Shown: positions 1 to 8,439 of the stretch, in pieces | How positions within the stretch are numbered: position 1 is the first letter of the stretch | How the letters are laid out: each line of letters begins with the position of its first letter | Source: Massilia pinisoli | Lineage (GTDB): Bacteria > Pseudomonadota > Gammaproteobacteria > Burkholderiales > Burkholderiaceae_D | Assembly: GCF_024753285.1 (NCBI RefSeq) | Contig: NZ_JANUGW010000017.1 | Coordinates: 1-64,000 of the forward strand | Direction: 5' to 3' | DNA: 64,000 nucleotides | Position numbers and translations under genes: made by a program | Notes under the pieces: model-generated | What the model saw: the letters and a program-made list of their open reading frames with translations, nothing else | The model's database searches: none | Told to the model about the DNA's origin: nothing

Positions 1-380
1 AAGGACGAACCACCCCATAAAAATCCGGCAATTGCCCCGTTGGCTGCCAAACGGCGTCCAAAATGAAGTTTTTCTTCATCGGATAACGTTCTATGCATAA
101 AGGCTTTTGTAAGATAAATTCCGCGCATCAAAAAAAATGTCAAGGTGAACGCCCAACTTATTGCGTAGGGAAGAATTTCTTTATTTTCCTTCGGTGACGG
201 AATGTTCAGAATTCCGGAGAAAATGACTAAAACTGCGAGGAGCCCGGCAGCAAGATTTTTCGTCGACGCTAAAAAGGCCATCTCGATCTGTTTTATTTCG
301 ACTTGTGGAGCTTGGCGCGATAGTAAATTTTGTATGCTAAATCGTGAACGCACTGTTTTGTTATGCTCAGCAATAAGCAT
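1..380 (-). CDS. N-terminal part of a membrane protein, cut by the window edge
   Basis: An open frame runs from an ATG at 380 off the left edge (126 codons visible). A strong Shine-Dalgarno (AAAGGAGAACGTC) precedes the start. The product has a soluble N-terminus of about 40 residues, then hydrophobic stretches near residues 43-60 and 71-90 and a third beginning near 112, with a short charged loop between the second and third. This layout fits a polytopic membrane protein or the membrane part of a sensor or cyclase, but no catalytic domain is visible, so no function is assigned. Base composition is clearly more AT-rich than the rest of the window, hinting at transferred DNA. Confidence 0.7.
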   Translation of the reverse strand, partial: MLIAEHNKTVRSRFSIQNLLSRQAPQVEIKQIEMAFLASTKNLAAGLLAVLVIFSGILNIPSPKENKEILPYAISWAFTLTFFLMRGIYLTKAFMHRTLSDEEKLHFGRRLAANGAIAGFLWGGSS

Positions 381-540
381 GACGTTCTCCTTTAGAGAGT
401 GGCCGGATGAAGTTTACCGAACTAACATCTTTCCTACATCCTCTTTTTAGAGTAGTTGCATGAAGTCCTGTGTCCCCTCCAGTCAAATGCCTCCGAAATT
501 GCGGTGAGCTCGTTAATCCCGGCAACGGTGATCGGGGCTC

Positions 541-560
541 AGCGGAAATGGATTTCCGCT
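541..560. promoter_or_regulatory. Perfect 9-2-9 inverted repeat
   Basis: AGCGGAAAT and ATTTCCGCT flank a GG spacer, giving a perfect palindrome in the intergenic region. No T-run follows on either strand, so it looks more like a protein-binding site than an intrinsic terminator. The binding protein is unknown. Confidence 0.4.
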
Positions 561-679
561 CACCGTTCACTTTCAACGTAAAGTGCTCATGCCATGCACC
601 CCTGACAGGTGTTGCGGCTGGCGGGCGGCTGCCAAACTCGTGCCGCTTCACAGATCAGCCGATGCGACGGTCCTGGTTG

Positions 680-708
680 TTGACCTCCGCGCAAAAAGCC
701 GATAGCAT
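680..708 (+). promoter_or_regulatory. Sigma-70 promoter of the lacI-ABC operon
   Basis: TTGACC at 680-685 and TAGCAT at 703-708 are separated by 17 bases, a standard vegetative spacing. Transcription would start near 715, exactly where the proposed LacI operator begins. Confidence 0.6.
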
Positions 709-716
709 CTCGATCA

Positions 717-735
717 ATGACAACGTTGGACAATC
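717..735 (+). promoter_or_regulatory. Proposed LacI operator O1
   Basis: ATGACAACGTTGGACAATC has a palindromic CAACGTTG core and nearly matches elements at 6008-6027 and 10510-10529. It sits at about +1 of the promoter at 680-708, a classic repressor position, which would make the regulator autoregulated. Confidence 0.6.
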
Positions 736-798
736 TGCGACGGCACCTCACGCCGGACCGGATTGAACCGACCGGAAGGCCCAGGCCAAGGAGACGAG

Positions 799-1815
799 GT
801 GTCGACCATTCACGATGTCGCCGAAAAAGCCGGCGTATCGATCAAGACCGTGTCGCGCGTGCTGAACGACGCGAGCAGCGTGTCGGAAAAGACGCGCAAG
901 CGCATCGAGCAAGCCATGCAGGCGCTCGACTTCGCGCCGTCGGCAGCGGCTCGCATGCTGCGCGGCCGGCCGACCGATCTCGTGGCCGTCATCGCGGACA
1001 GGCTGACCACCACGCCGGATTCGTCCGAGATCATCAAGGGCATCCAGTCGGTCTGCGAGGAACAGGGCAAGATGCTCATCATCGGCGAGACGGGCGGACA
1101 GCCGCAGGTCGCGAGCCGCCTCGTGGCGGACATGCGGACGCGCCGTGTCGAAGCCATCATCTTCGCGACCACGTTCCACCGCGTCGTGACCGTGAACGAG
1201 ACGCTGGGCCAGACGCCGGCCGTGCTGGCCAACTGCTTCGAGGAAGCGCCCCGGTTCGCGCAAGTCGTGCCGGACGACGAGGGCGGTGGCTACGCCGCGG
1301 TGGAGGCCGTGCTGCAGGCCGGCCACCGCAAGATCGCGTTCCTGCAACTCACCGACGGCATGGTGGCGACGACGCTGCGCATGCAGGGCTTCCGTCGCGC
1401 GATGCGGGAATACGGGGTACAGCCGAACGAAGCCTGGCTGCTGCACGGCACCACGCCCGACGAAGACGAGTTCACGCATTTGAAGGACCGCCTGGAGTGT
1501 CTGTTCGCGACGGACGACCGTCCCACCGCCATCCTGTGCGGTAACGACAAGATGGCGATCCGCGTCATCTTCACCTTGCAGCGGCGCGGCATTCGCGTGC
1601 CGGAAGACATCTCCGTCGTCGGCTTCGACGATTTCCGCCTGCTGTCGGAAGCATCGGATCCCGGCCTGACGACCGTCACCTTGCCGTACCGCGAGATCGG
1701 CGCGATCGCCGCGCGCAGGGCGCTCGGTGCGGACCAGGATGCGACCGTCCTGCGCGTGCCGTGCCGCGCCGTGCTGCGCGGCACCGTGACGGCGCCGCGG
1801 AAGGCGGGCAAGTGA
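799..1815 (+). CDS. LacI-family transcriptional regulator of the fructan locus
   Basis: This 338-residue protein begins with the LacI helix-turn-helix (TIHDVAEKAGVSIKTVSRVL, residues about 3-22) and a hinge helix, followed by a periplasmic-binding-protein-like sensor domain ending in the usual GFDDF region. I chose the GTG at 799 because AAGGAG lies just upstream and the HTH then starts at once; an in-frame TTG at 763 lacks this. The stop overlaps the ATG of the binding-protein gene, so the regulator heads the operon. It probably represses fructan genes until a fructose-containing ligand binds; the ligand itself is inferred from the neighbours. Confidence 0.93.
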   Translation: MSTIHDVAEKAGVSIKTVSRVLNDASSVSEKTRKRIEQAMQALDFAPSAAARMLRGRPTDLVAVIADRLTTTPDSSEIIKGIQSVCEEQGKMLIIGETGGQPQVASRLVADMRTRRVEAIIFATTFHRVVTVNETLGQTPAVLANCFEEAPRFAQVVPDDEGGGYAAVEAVLQAGHRKIAFLQLTDGMVATTLRMQGFRRAMREYGVQPNEAWLLHGTTPDEDEFTHLKDRLECLFATDDRPTAILCGNDKMAIRVIFTLQRRGIRVPEDISVVGFDDFRLLSEASDPGLTTVTLPYREIGAIAARRALGADQDATVLRVPCRAVLRGTVTAPRKAGK

Positions 1816-3083
1816 TGAAACGGGCGCTGCTTCCGGTCCTCGCCATGCTGGCGTCGCGGGCGCTGGCGGCGCCCGTCGAGATCACGATGTGGCGCCACGA
1901 TACCGGCGACGCCGAAATGGTCGCGAGCCGGAACATGGTCGACCGGTTCAACCGCGCCCAGGATCGATGGAAGGTCGTCGTCGAGACGATCCCGCAAGGA
2001 ACGTACACGGAATCGATCACGGCGGCGTCCCTCGTAGGCCACCTGCCGTGCGTGATGACGATCGACCAGCCGGCCGTGCCGAACTTCGCCTGGGCCGGCA
2101 ATATCCGGCCTCTGGATCGCCTGTTGCCGGCGTCGGTCGTCGACCCTTTGCTGCCCGGCGGGCGCGGCACGTACCAGGGACGCCTGTACAGCGTGGGCCA
2201 GTTCGACGTCGTGCTGGCGCTGTTCGCGCGCCGTTCGGCACTGAAGGCCGAAGGCGTGCGCGTCGCGACCATCGACCAGCCTTACTCGGCGCGCGAACTC
2301 TACGACATCCTGGCGAAGGTCAAGCGTTCCGGCCACTACCGCTATCCGCTCGACTTGAACGGCAAGGCGACCGGCGAGTGGTTCAGTTATGCGTTTTCGC
2401 CATGGCTCGAGAGTGCCGGGGCGGACCTCATCGACCGCGGCAACTACCTGCGCGTCGACGGTGTGCTCAACAGCGATGCGGCCGTCGGTGTCGCCCGCTA
2501 CTACGGCCGCCTGTTCAAGGACCGGCTCGCTGAACGGAACCCCGCCGACGAGAAGAGCTTCGAGCAGGGGCGCTCGCTGATCCAGTACACGGGGTCGTGG
2601 ATGGCGCGCGAATACAGCGAGCGTTTCGGCGACGATCTCGTCGTCATGCCGCCGCCCGATTTCGGTCATGGGCCCAGGGTCGGTGCGGCATCCTGGCAAT
2701 GGGCCATCTCGAGCAGTTGCCCTTATCCCGCGGGCGCCGCCGCGTTTCTCGCGCACGTGTTGTCGGCCAAAGAGATGGCCGAGTTCTCGCGCCTGACCGG
2801 CCTGGTGCCGGTCACGGCGAGCGCCGCTGCGCTCACGAAGCACTACCGGCCGGGTGGCGACTGGCGTGTCTATTTCGACTTCGCGGCACGCTACGCGACG
2901 CCGCGGCCCGCGACACCGGCCTATCCGGCCATCTCGGCGGCATTCGAAAAAGCCATGGGGGATCTGCGGGCCGGCAAGGATGCGGCCGAGGCGATGGACG
3001 AGGCGGTCGAGACGATCGAACACGATATCGCCCGCAACGACGGCTATGGCTTCAGCCGGCACAAAGCGGTGGCCAGCAAATGA
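1815..3083 (+). CDS. ABC sugar transporter, periplasmic substrate-binding protein
   Basis: The 422-residue product has a cleavable signal peptide ending ALA-AP near residue 18 and a MalE/UgpB-type extracellular solute-binding fold (EITMWRH start, later IQYTGSWM). It should capture a sugar or oligosaccharide in the periplasm and hand it to the permeases encoded directly downstream. The ATG overlaps the lacI stop (TGATG) and its own stop overlaps the next ATG, so translation is coupled. Substrate is inferred as a fructo-oligosaccharide or sucrose from the surrounding GH32 enzymes. Confidence 0.92.
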   Translation: MKRALLPVLAMLASRALAAPVEITMWRHDTGDAEMVASRNMVDRFNRAQDRWKVVVETIPQGTYTESITAASLVGHLPCVMTIDQPAVPNFAWAGNIRPLDRLLPASVVDPLLPGGRGTYQGRLYSVGQFDVVLALFARRSALKAEGVRVATIDQPYSARELYDILAKVKRSGHYRYPLDLNGKATGEWFSYAFSPWLESAGADLIDRGNYLRVDGVLNSDAAVGVARYYGRLFKDRLAERNPADEKSFEQGRSLIQYTGSWMAREYSERFGDDLVVMPPPDFGHGPRVGAASWQWAISSSCPYPAGAAAFLAHVLSAKEMAEFSRLTGLVPVTASAAALTKHYRPGGDWRVYFDFAARYATPRPATPAYPAISAAFEKAMGDLRAGKDAAEAMDEAVETIEHDIARNDGYGFSRHKAVASK

Positions 3084-4150
3084 AGACGATACTCGGCCGC
3101 GACCATCCGTTGGCGATCGCCAGCTTCGCCGGTCCGGCGTTGCTGCTATTCGGCGTCTTCATCCTGCTGCCGCTGCTACTCGCGGCCGCCGTCACGTTCA
3201 CCAATCACCGGCTCGTGTCGCCGGAGCCGACGCGGTACGTCGGGCTCGAGAACTATGCGCGCCTGCTGGCGTTGAAAGTCGTCGACGTCGAGCCCCTGCG
3301 CGATCCGGCCGGCGCGACGCTGCGCGACGAGGAGGGCGTGCGCTTTCCCACGTGGCGCCAGACGCGCCGCGCGCGCCCGGGCCTCGCCGATTATCGGCCG
3401 GCGTGGCAGTTCCAGCTCGGAGAGCTCAGGGTCGTGCTGGCGGCGACGGATCCGTTGTTCTACCGTTCCCTCATCAATACCTTCCTGTTCGCGCTGCTGG
3501 TATTGCCGCTGCAGTGCGGCGGCGCGCTCGGCCTCGCGCTGCTGGTCAACCAGCGCATCGCGGGACGCATCTTTTTCCGCACCGTGTATTTCGCGCCCGT
3601 CGTCACGTCGATGGTCGTGGCGTCCATCGTGTGGTCGTTCATGCTGAATACGGACCGCGGCATGATCAACGAGCTGCTGCGCGCCGTCACGGGCGATCCG
3701 AACGTCGGGCCGGACTGGCTGGGCGACAGCCGTCATGCGCTGCCCGCCATCGCCATCATGTCGGCCTGGCAGGGCGCGGGATTCCAGATGCTCGTGTTCC
3801 TCGCCGGCCTGCAGTCGATCTCGCCGGAGCTGTACGAGGCGGCGACCCTGATGGGCGCGAACGCGTGGCAACGCTTCGTGCACGTGACCTTGCCGGGGCT
3901 GCGCAACACGATCGTGTTCGTGATCGTGTCCACCTTGCTGCTGGCGTTCGGCCTGTTCACCCAGGTCGACGTGATGACGCAGGGCGGGCCGCTCGACTCG
4001 ACGACGACCGTCGTCTACCACGCGGTGCGCACGGGTTTCCGCCAGCAGGACATCGGCTATGGGTCGACGATCGCCATGGTCTTCTTCGGCATCGTGCTGC
4101 TGGTCTCCGTGCTGCAGCATGTCCTCGTCGCGAAAGGCGGGAACGAATGA
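3080..4150 (+). CDS. ABC sugar transporter permease (MalF-like)
   Basis: The 356-residue inner-membrane protein has several hydrophobic segments and the cytoplasmic EAA loop (EAATLMGANAWQRF, then VTLPGL) that docks on the ATPase. A long, charged periplasmic insertion of about 70 residues follows the first membrane helix, a trait of MalF-like subunits. Four-base overlaps join it to both neighbours. It should form a heterodimer with the next permease and use the ATPase encoded at 8440. Confidence 0.93.
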   Translation: MKTILGRDHPLAIASFAGPALLLFGVFILLPLLLAAAVTFTNHRLVSPEPTRYVGLENYARLLALKVVDVEPLRDPAGATLRDEEGVRFPTWRQTRRARPGLADYRPAWQFQLGELRVVLAATDPLFYRSLINTFLFALLVLPLQCGGALGLALLVNQRIAGRIFFRTVYFAPVVTSMVVASIVWSFMLNTDRGMINELLRAVTGDPNVGPDWLGDSRHALPAIAIMSAWQGAGFQMLVFLAGLQSISPELYEAATLMGANAWQRFVHVTLPGLRNTIVFVIVSTLLLAFGLFTQVDVMTQGGPLDSTTTVVYHAVRTGFRQQDIGYGSTIAMVFFGIVLLVSVLQHVLVAKGGNE

Positions 4151-5019
4151 AGCCATCGATCCGCACACTGCTGCTGTTCGCCGTCATGTGCCTGCTCGGC
4201 ATCGTGTTCGCGGCGCCGCTGCTGTTCATGTTCGCCTCGTCGTTCAAGCGCGACGATGCCATCTTCGCCAACCTCACGAGCTGGTCCGCGTTCATTCCCG
4301 ACGCCGGCTGGTCGATGGCCAATTACACGGCCATCTTCGAGCGCAGCAATTTGCCGCTGTTCCTGCTCAACTCGACCATCATCGCGGCGTGCGTCGTCGT
4401 GGGCGGCGTGCTGGTCAACAGCATGCTCGCGTTTTCCTTGAGCCGCATGCGCTGGCGCGGCCGCAGGGCGGTGCTGGCCGTGATCGTCGCGCTGATGATC
4501 ATCCCGTTCGAAGTCATCGCGATTCCGCTGCTGTCGCTCGTGGCGCGGCTGCCGTGGCCGGGCCTCGAGCAGGGCGCGCTGACGTGGCATATCGGCTGGT
4601 TCAACAGCCTGCAGGTGCAGATCATCCCGTTCCTTGCCAATGCCTTCTGCGTCTTCCTGTTCTACCAGTTTTTCCGTGACATCCCGCGCGAACTGGACGA
4701 GGCAGCGAAGATGGATGGCGCCGGACCGTGGACCCTGTTCTTCCGGATCATCCTGCCCAACAGCCGCCCGGTGATCGCGACGGCCGCGATCGTGCTGTTC
4801 ATCGCCGCATGGAACCAGTACCTGTGGCCGATCATGGTCGTGCAGGGCGCAGCGGCGCGCCCCGTGCAGCCGGGCATCCAGCAGTTCTTCGGACGTTCCA
4901 ATTCCTGGGGCCAGATCATGGCTTACGCGTCCGTGGTCACGCTGCCCGTGCTGGCCGTCTTCCTCGCGTTCCAACGCCAGTTCGTCGCCTCGGTGGCGGG
5001 TGCCGGCATCAAGGGCTGA
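4147..5019 (+). CDS. ABC sugar transporter permease (MalG-like)
   Basis: The 290-residue product has six predicted membrane helices and an EAA motif (ELDEAAKMDGAGPWTLFF, then RIILP), typical of MalG/UgpE. Its ATG overlaps the stop of the MalF-like gene. The pair builds the membrane channel of the importer. Confidence 0.93.
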   Translation: MKPSIRTLLLFAVMCLLGIVFAAPLLFMFASSFKRDDAIFANLTSWSAFIPDAGWSMANYTAIFERSNLPLFLLNSTIIAACVVVGGVLVNSMLAFSLSRMRWRGRRAVLAVIVALMIIPFEVIAIPLLSLVARLPWPGLEQGALTWHIGWFNSLQVQIIPFLANAFCVFLFYQFFRDIPRELDEAAKMDGAGPWTLFFRIILPNSRPVIATAAIVLFIAAWNQYLWPIMVVQGAAARPVQPGIQQFFGRSNSWGQIMAYASVVTLPVLAVFLAFQRQFVASVAGAGIKG

Positions 5020-5033
5020 ATCGACTCATCATC

Positions 5034-6011
5034 ATGACACTCAAACTCGACGACAAATACATCTGGGACTTCTGGCACTTCGCGGAAGGCGATGAGCAGC
5101 ACCTGTTCATGCTGCAGGCCGACCGCGCCATCGGCGATCCGGACCTGCGCCACTGGAACGTCTCCATTGGCCACGCCGTGTCGCGTGACCTGAGACAGTG
5201 GGACTACCGGGGTACCGTGTTCGGTCCGGGTGCGCCGGGCGCGTGGGACGATTTCACGACATGGACCGGTTCCGTGATCCGTGCCGAAGGCCGCTACCAC
5301 TTGTTCTACACAGGCACCTGCCGCGCCGAGAACGGCCTGCGCCAGCGCATCGGCCACGCCACGTCGGACAGCATTCACGGTGCATGGACCCGTGTCGGCG
5401 ACGGCCTCGCGCTGGACCTCGACGAACGGTTCTACGAGGAGCACGCCGCAGGGCGCTGGCACGATCGTGCTCTGCGCGATCCGTGGGTCCTGCCCGACAG
5501 GATCGACGGCGTGTATCACATGTTCTTCACGGCCCGCCGCAACGACGGCCCCAGGTACGAGCGGGGCGTGATCGGCCACGCCGTCTCGTCCGACCTCGTG
5601 CACTGGGAGGCGACTGCGCCCGTGTACGACGGCGGCCATTACGGCCAGCTCGAAGTGCCGCAGGTGTTCGAGCGCGACGGCCAGTGGTTCTGCACGTTCT
5701 GCAATGTGCGCGAGCACTGGTCCGAGGCGCAGCGCGCCGGCCAGGACGGCGGCGTCTCCGGCACGCACTACCTCGTGGCCGACCGCCCGCTGGGGCCCTG
5801 GCGGCCCGCCGCAGGATTCCTCGATGGCGCGGTGCCGTGCAAGCGCTACGCGGGCAAGATCCTGCGCGACCCGCTGACGGGACGGGACTGCCTGATGGCC
5901 TTCCTCGACACGGGACCGGACGGCCGCTTCGTCGGCCAGATCAGCGACCCGATCCCGCTGCGGTTCGAACAGGGTCGATACCGTCTCGACGAATTTTCGA
6001 CCCCTGGATGA
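5034..6011 (+). CDS. Cytoplasmic five-bladed beta-propeller glycoside hydrolase (GH32/clan GH-J type)
   Basis: The 325-residue protein has no signal peptide, so it acts in the cytoplasm. It carries the hallmarks of fructan-active propellers: an early Asp in IWDFWH (D12, candidate nucleophile), WTGS at 77-80, an RDP triad (D149) and an acid/base candidate E207 in QLEVPQ. These fit clan GH-J (GH32/GH68), though the first motif is not the classic WMNDPN, so assignment to a subfamily is open. Lying within the ABC operon, it probably cleaves imported short fructosides or sucrose and releases fructose for the fructokinase. The start at 5034 lacks a strong ribosome site and follows the MalG-like stop by 14 bases. 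Confidence 0.75.
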   Translation: MTLKLDDKYIWDFWHFAEGDEQHLFMLQADRAIGDPDLRHWNVSIGHAVSRDLRQWDYRGTVFGPGAPGAWDDFTTWTGSVIRAEGRYHLFYTGTCRAENGLRQRIGHATSDSIHGAWTRVGDGLALDLDERFYEEHAAGRWHDRALRDPWVLPDRIDGVYHMFFTARRNDGPRYERGVIGHAVSSDLVHWEATAPVYDGGHYGQLEVPQVFERDGQWFCTFCNVREHWSEAQRAGQDGGVSGTHYLVADRPLGPWRPAAGFLDGAVPCKRYAGKILRDPLTGRDCLMAFLDTGPDGRFVGQISDPIPLRFEQGRYRLDEFSTPG

Positions 6012-6027
6012 CAACGATGGACATCCG
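6008..6027 (+). promoter_or_regulatory. Proposed LacI operator O2
   Basis: ATGACAACGATGGACATCCG is identical over 20 bases to the element at 10510-10529 and resembles that at 717-735. It overlaps the stop of the preceding gene and lies about 50 bases before the secreted GH32 start. It could be read as an in-frame N-terminal extension, but it has no Shine-Dalgarno, and the 717 copy is out of frame with its gene, which favours a DNA-level role. Confidence 0.55.
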
Positions 6028-6073
6028 CAAGCCGGCGCGACGACCGGACCGACGACAACGACAAGGAGACACC

Positions 6074-8425
6074 GTGATTCGCTTCAACCAGACAAGCCGG
6101 CGCTGCCGGCGCAGTGTGACCCCGGCGTGGATGCTGGCGCTGCTCGTGGCGGGCCACGCCGCGGCCGGCACCGACATCGCCGCCTGGACGCTCGACGAGC
6201 AGCGCGGCAGCCAGGCGAAGGAGGCGGTCTCGGGCCGCCATGATCCCGTCCACTTCGTCTTCAACCACGCGCGTTTCAAACCGGATTCCGACCCGCTCTG
6301 GCGCCCGGCCGGCGCCTGCATCCGCGGCGGCTGCCTGCTGTTCGACGGGTATTCGACCGACATCACGGCCCCTGGCCTGACCGGCGCGCAGGCCGGCGCC
6401 GGCTGGACGATGAGTGCATGGGTGGCGCCGCACGCGTTCGAATGGGGCGACGGTGGCCAATACTCCGCCTTCCTGAGCCAGTTCGACGAGGCGACGAATA
6501 CCGGCTTCGCATTCGGCATGTACCGCTTCGGCACCTGGGGTATCAAGCTGGGGTTCCGCGACTCCGTGTTCGACCTGCGCGTCAGCGACCGCAAGCTGCC
6601 GAAGGACGCGTGGTCGCACGTGGCGGCGACGTACGAGCCGCGCGGGCGCGAGGTCCGGTTGTACCTAGACGGCGAACAGGTGGCGAGCGGCACCGGTCCG
6701 GCGGCGGGCGTGTTCTCGTTGCCGCCGCGGACGCTGACGATCGGCCGCCATTCGCAGCCGCGCATCGAGGCCGGCGTGTTCCAGCTGAATACCTTCCTCG
6801 GCCTGATGGACGAGGTCCGCATCGAAGCCGGCGCCGCGACGGGCGAGGACATTGCGCGCCACGTGCGCGCCGACCTGGCGGCCCATCGCGGCAAGGCGCC
6901 GATGCTGACGCAGGCCGACGTGACGATCTCTCGGTCCACGTTTGCCGGCGACCGTCATCGTCCGCAATACCACGCGCTGCCGGATTCCGGCTGGATGAAC
7001 GAACCGCATGCGCCGTTCTACCAGGACGGCCGCTACCACCTGTTCTTCCAGAAGAACCCGTTCGGCCCCATCTGGCACCAGATCCATTGGGGACATTGGG
7101 TCAGCCCGGACATGGTGCACTGGCGCGAGCTGCCCATCGCGCTGGCGCCGGAAGACGACACGCTGGCACCGGACGGCATCTGGTCCGGCAGTGCCACGCA
7201 TGCGAAGGACGGTACGCCGGTGCTGTTCTTCACGGCCGGGAACGACAAGGCGCCCGTCCCCGAACGCGTCGGACTCGCGCGCCCGTTCGATCCCGCCGAC
7301 CCCGACTTGCGGCGCTGGACGAAGTATCCGCTGCCGGTGACCGAGCCGCCGCCCGGCCCCGGCCACGCGCGCGACTTCCGTGACCCGTTCGTATTCCGCG
7401 ACGACGCCGGCGACCGCTGGTTCGAGCTCGTCGGGTCGCGGGTGCCGGGCGGCAGCGGCGTGGCGTTCGTCCACGAGTCGTCCGATCTCGTCCACTGGCG
7501 TTACCGCGGCCCGCTGTTCACGCTCGACGCGACGCGCCATCCCGGCTTCGAGAGCACGTTCGAACTGCCCGTGCTGCTGCCGATCGGGAAGGGCACCGAC
7601 GGTCGTCCGCGCCATGTGTTCCTCACGGACGTGAAGGCGCAGGTGTATTACTGGATCGGCGTGTTCGACAAGGCCACGGCACGCTTCATCCCGGACAGCG
7701 ACGCCCCGCGCGTGTTCGACCTGGGCGATCACCATTTTTCCGGCCCCAGCGGCTTCGTCGATCCGCGCACCGGGCGCACCATCGTCTTCTCGATCACGCA
7801 GGGCGAACGCAGCGCGCAGGATGAATGGGCCAGCGGCTGGGCCCACAATGCCGGCCTGCCGGTGACGCTCGCGATCGGCCCGGACGACGACTTGCGGCTG
7901 GCCCCCATCGACGAGGTCAAGACCCTGCGCCAGGACCTGTTGCTGGACATGGCCGACGCGACGCCCGCCGCCGCCGCGGCCCGGCTGGCCCGGATCGAAG
8001 GCGACCTGCTGGAAGTGGAGCTGGAACTCGCACCGGCGCCCGGCGATGGGGCGCGGCGCGGACTGGTCGTGCGCAAGACGCCGGACGACGCCGAGCACAC
8101 GGACCTCGTCGTCGACGCCGCGCGCCAGCGCTTCGAGGTCGACCGTACGCACACGACGCTCGACGCCGGTGCGCGTTCGCACGGCGTGCAGGGCGGCCCG
8201 TTCGACCTGCGCGGCGAGCACCTGCGCCTGCGCGTCTTCCTGGACCGCTCGATGGTCGAGGCCTATCTCAACGAACGCAAGAGCATCACGAGCCGCATGT
8301 ATCCGTCGCGGCCGGATGCGACGGGCCTGGGGTTGATCGCGGCATCCGGCGACCGCGTCGTGCGGCTGCGCGTATGGCGCATGGGCGCGCTGGACGGCAA
8401 GCCGGTCGTGCCGGCGCAGCGGTGA
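6074..8425 (+). CDS. Secreted LamG-GH32 fructan hydrolase
   Basis: The 783-residue enzyme has a basic, twin-Arg-rich N-terminus, a hydrophobic segment and an AAAG cleavage region, then a LamG/concanavalin-like domain (about residues 30-275) and a GH32 propeller plus C-terminal beta-sandwich (about 290-775). Catalytic positions are visible: WMNEPH (E310 where most GH32 enzymes have Asp), RDP (D437) and FELP (E497). It likely degrades levan or inulin outside the cytoplasm; the N-E-P variant recalls some endo-acting inulinases, but specificity is inference. I chose the GTG at 6074 because AAGGAG precedes it. It is followed closely by the ABC ATPase gene. Confidence 0.88.
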   Translation: MIRFNQTSRRCRRSVTPAWMLALLVAGHAAAGTDIAAWTLDEQRGSQAKEAVSGRHDPVHFVFNHARFKPDSDPLWRPAGACIRGGCLLFDGYSTDITAPGLTGAQAGAGWTMSAWVAPHAFEWGDGGQYSAFLSQFDEATNTGFAFGMYRFGTWGIKLGFRDSVFDLRVSDRKLPKDAWSHVAATYEPRGREVRLYLDGEQVASGTGPAAGVFSLPPRTLTIGRHSQPRIEAGVFQLNTFLGLMDEVRIEAGAATGEDIARHVRADLAAHRGKAPMLTQADVTISRSTFAGDRHRPQYHALPDSGWMNEPHAPFYQDGRYHLFFQKNPFGPIWHQIHWGHWVSPDMVHWRELPIALAPEDDTLAPDGIWSGSATHAKDGTPVLFFTAGNDKAPVPERVGLARPFDPADPDLRRWTKYPLPVTEPPPGPGHARDFRDPFVFRDDAGDRWFELVGSRVPGGSGVAFVHESSDLVHWRYRGPLFTLDATRHPGFESTFELPVLLPIGKGTDGRPRHVFLTDVKAQVYYWIGVFDKATARFIPDSDAPRVFDLGDHHFSGPSGFVDPRTGRTIVFSITQGERSAQDEWASGWAHNAGLPVTLAIGPDDDLRLAPIDEVKTLRQDLLLDMADATPAAAAARLARIEGDLLEVELELAPAPGDGARRGLVVRKTPDDAEHTDLVVDAARQRFEVDRTHTTLDAGARSHGVQGGPFDLRGEHLRLRVFLDRSMVEAYLNERKSITSRMYPSRPDATGLGLIAASGDRVVRLRVWRMGALDGKPVVPAQR

Positions 8426-8439
8426 CGGGAGGACGAGCG

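Larger units (their letters stand above)
381..798. other. Intergenic region between the membrane protein and lacI-type gene
   Basis: These 418 bases lie between two divergent genes and hold no convincing coding region; the short frames here lack ribosome sites and family resemblance. Composition shifts from AT-rich on the left to GC-rich on the right. The region contains a 20-base palindrome (541-560), a sigma-70 type promoter (680-708) and the proposed LacI operator (717-735). Confidence 0.6.

Noticed and set aside
470..766. Short plus-strand frame in the lacI upstream region
   Set aside because: It overlaps the promoter and operator, lacks a ribosome site and has no recognisable protein features.
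6008..6073. N-terminal extension MTTMDI... of the secreted GH32 protein from ATG 6008
   Set aside because: No ribosome site precedes 6008, the GTG at 6074 has AAGGAG, and the similar element before lacI is out of frame with its gene.
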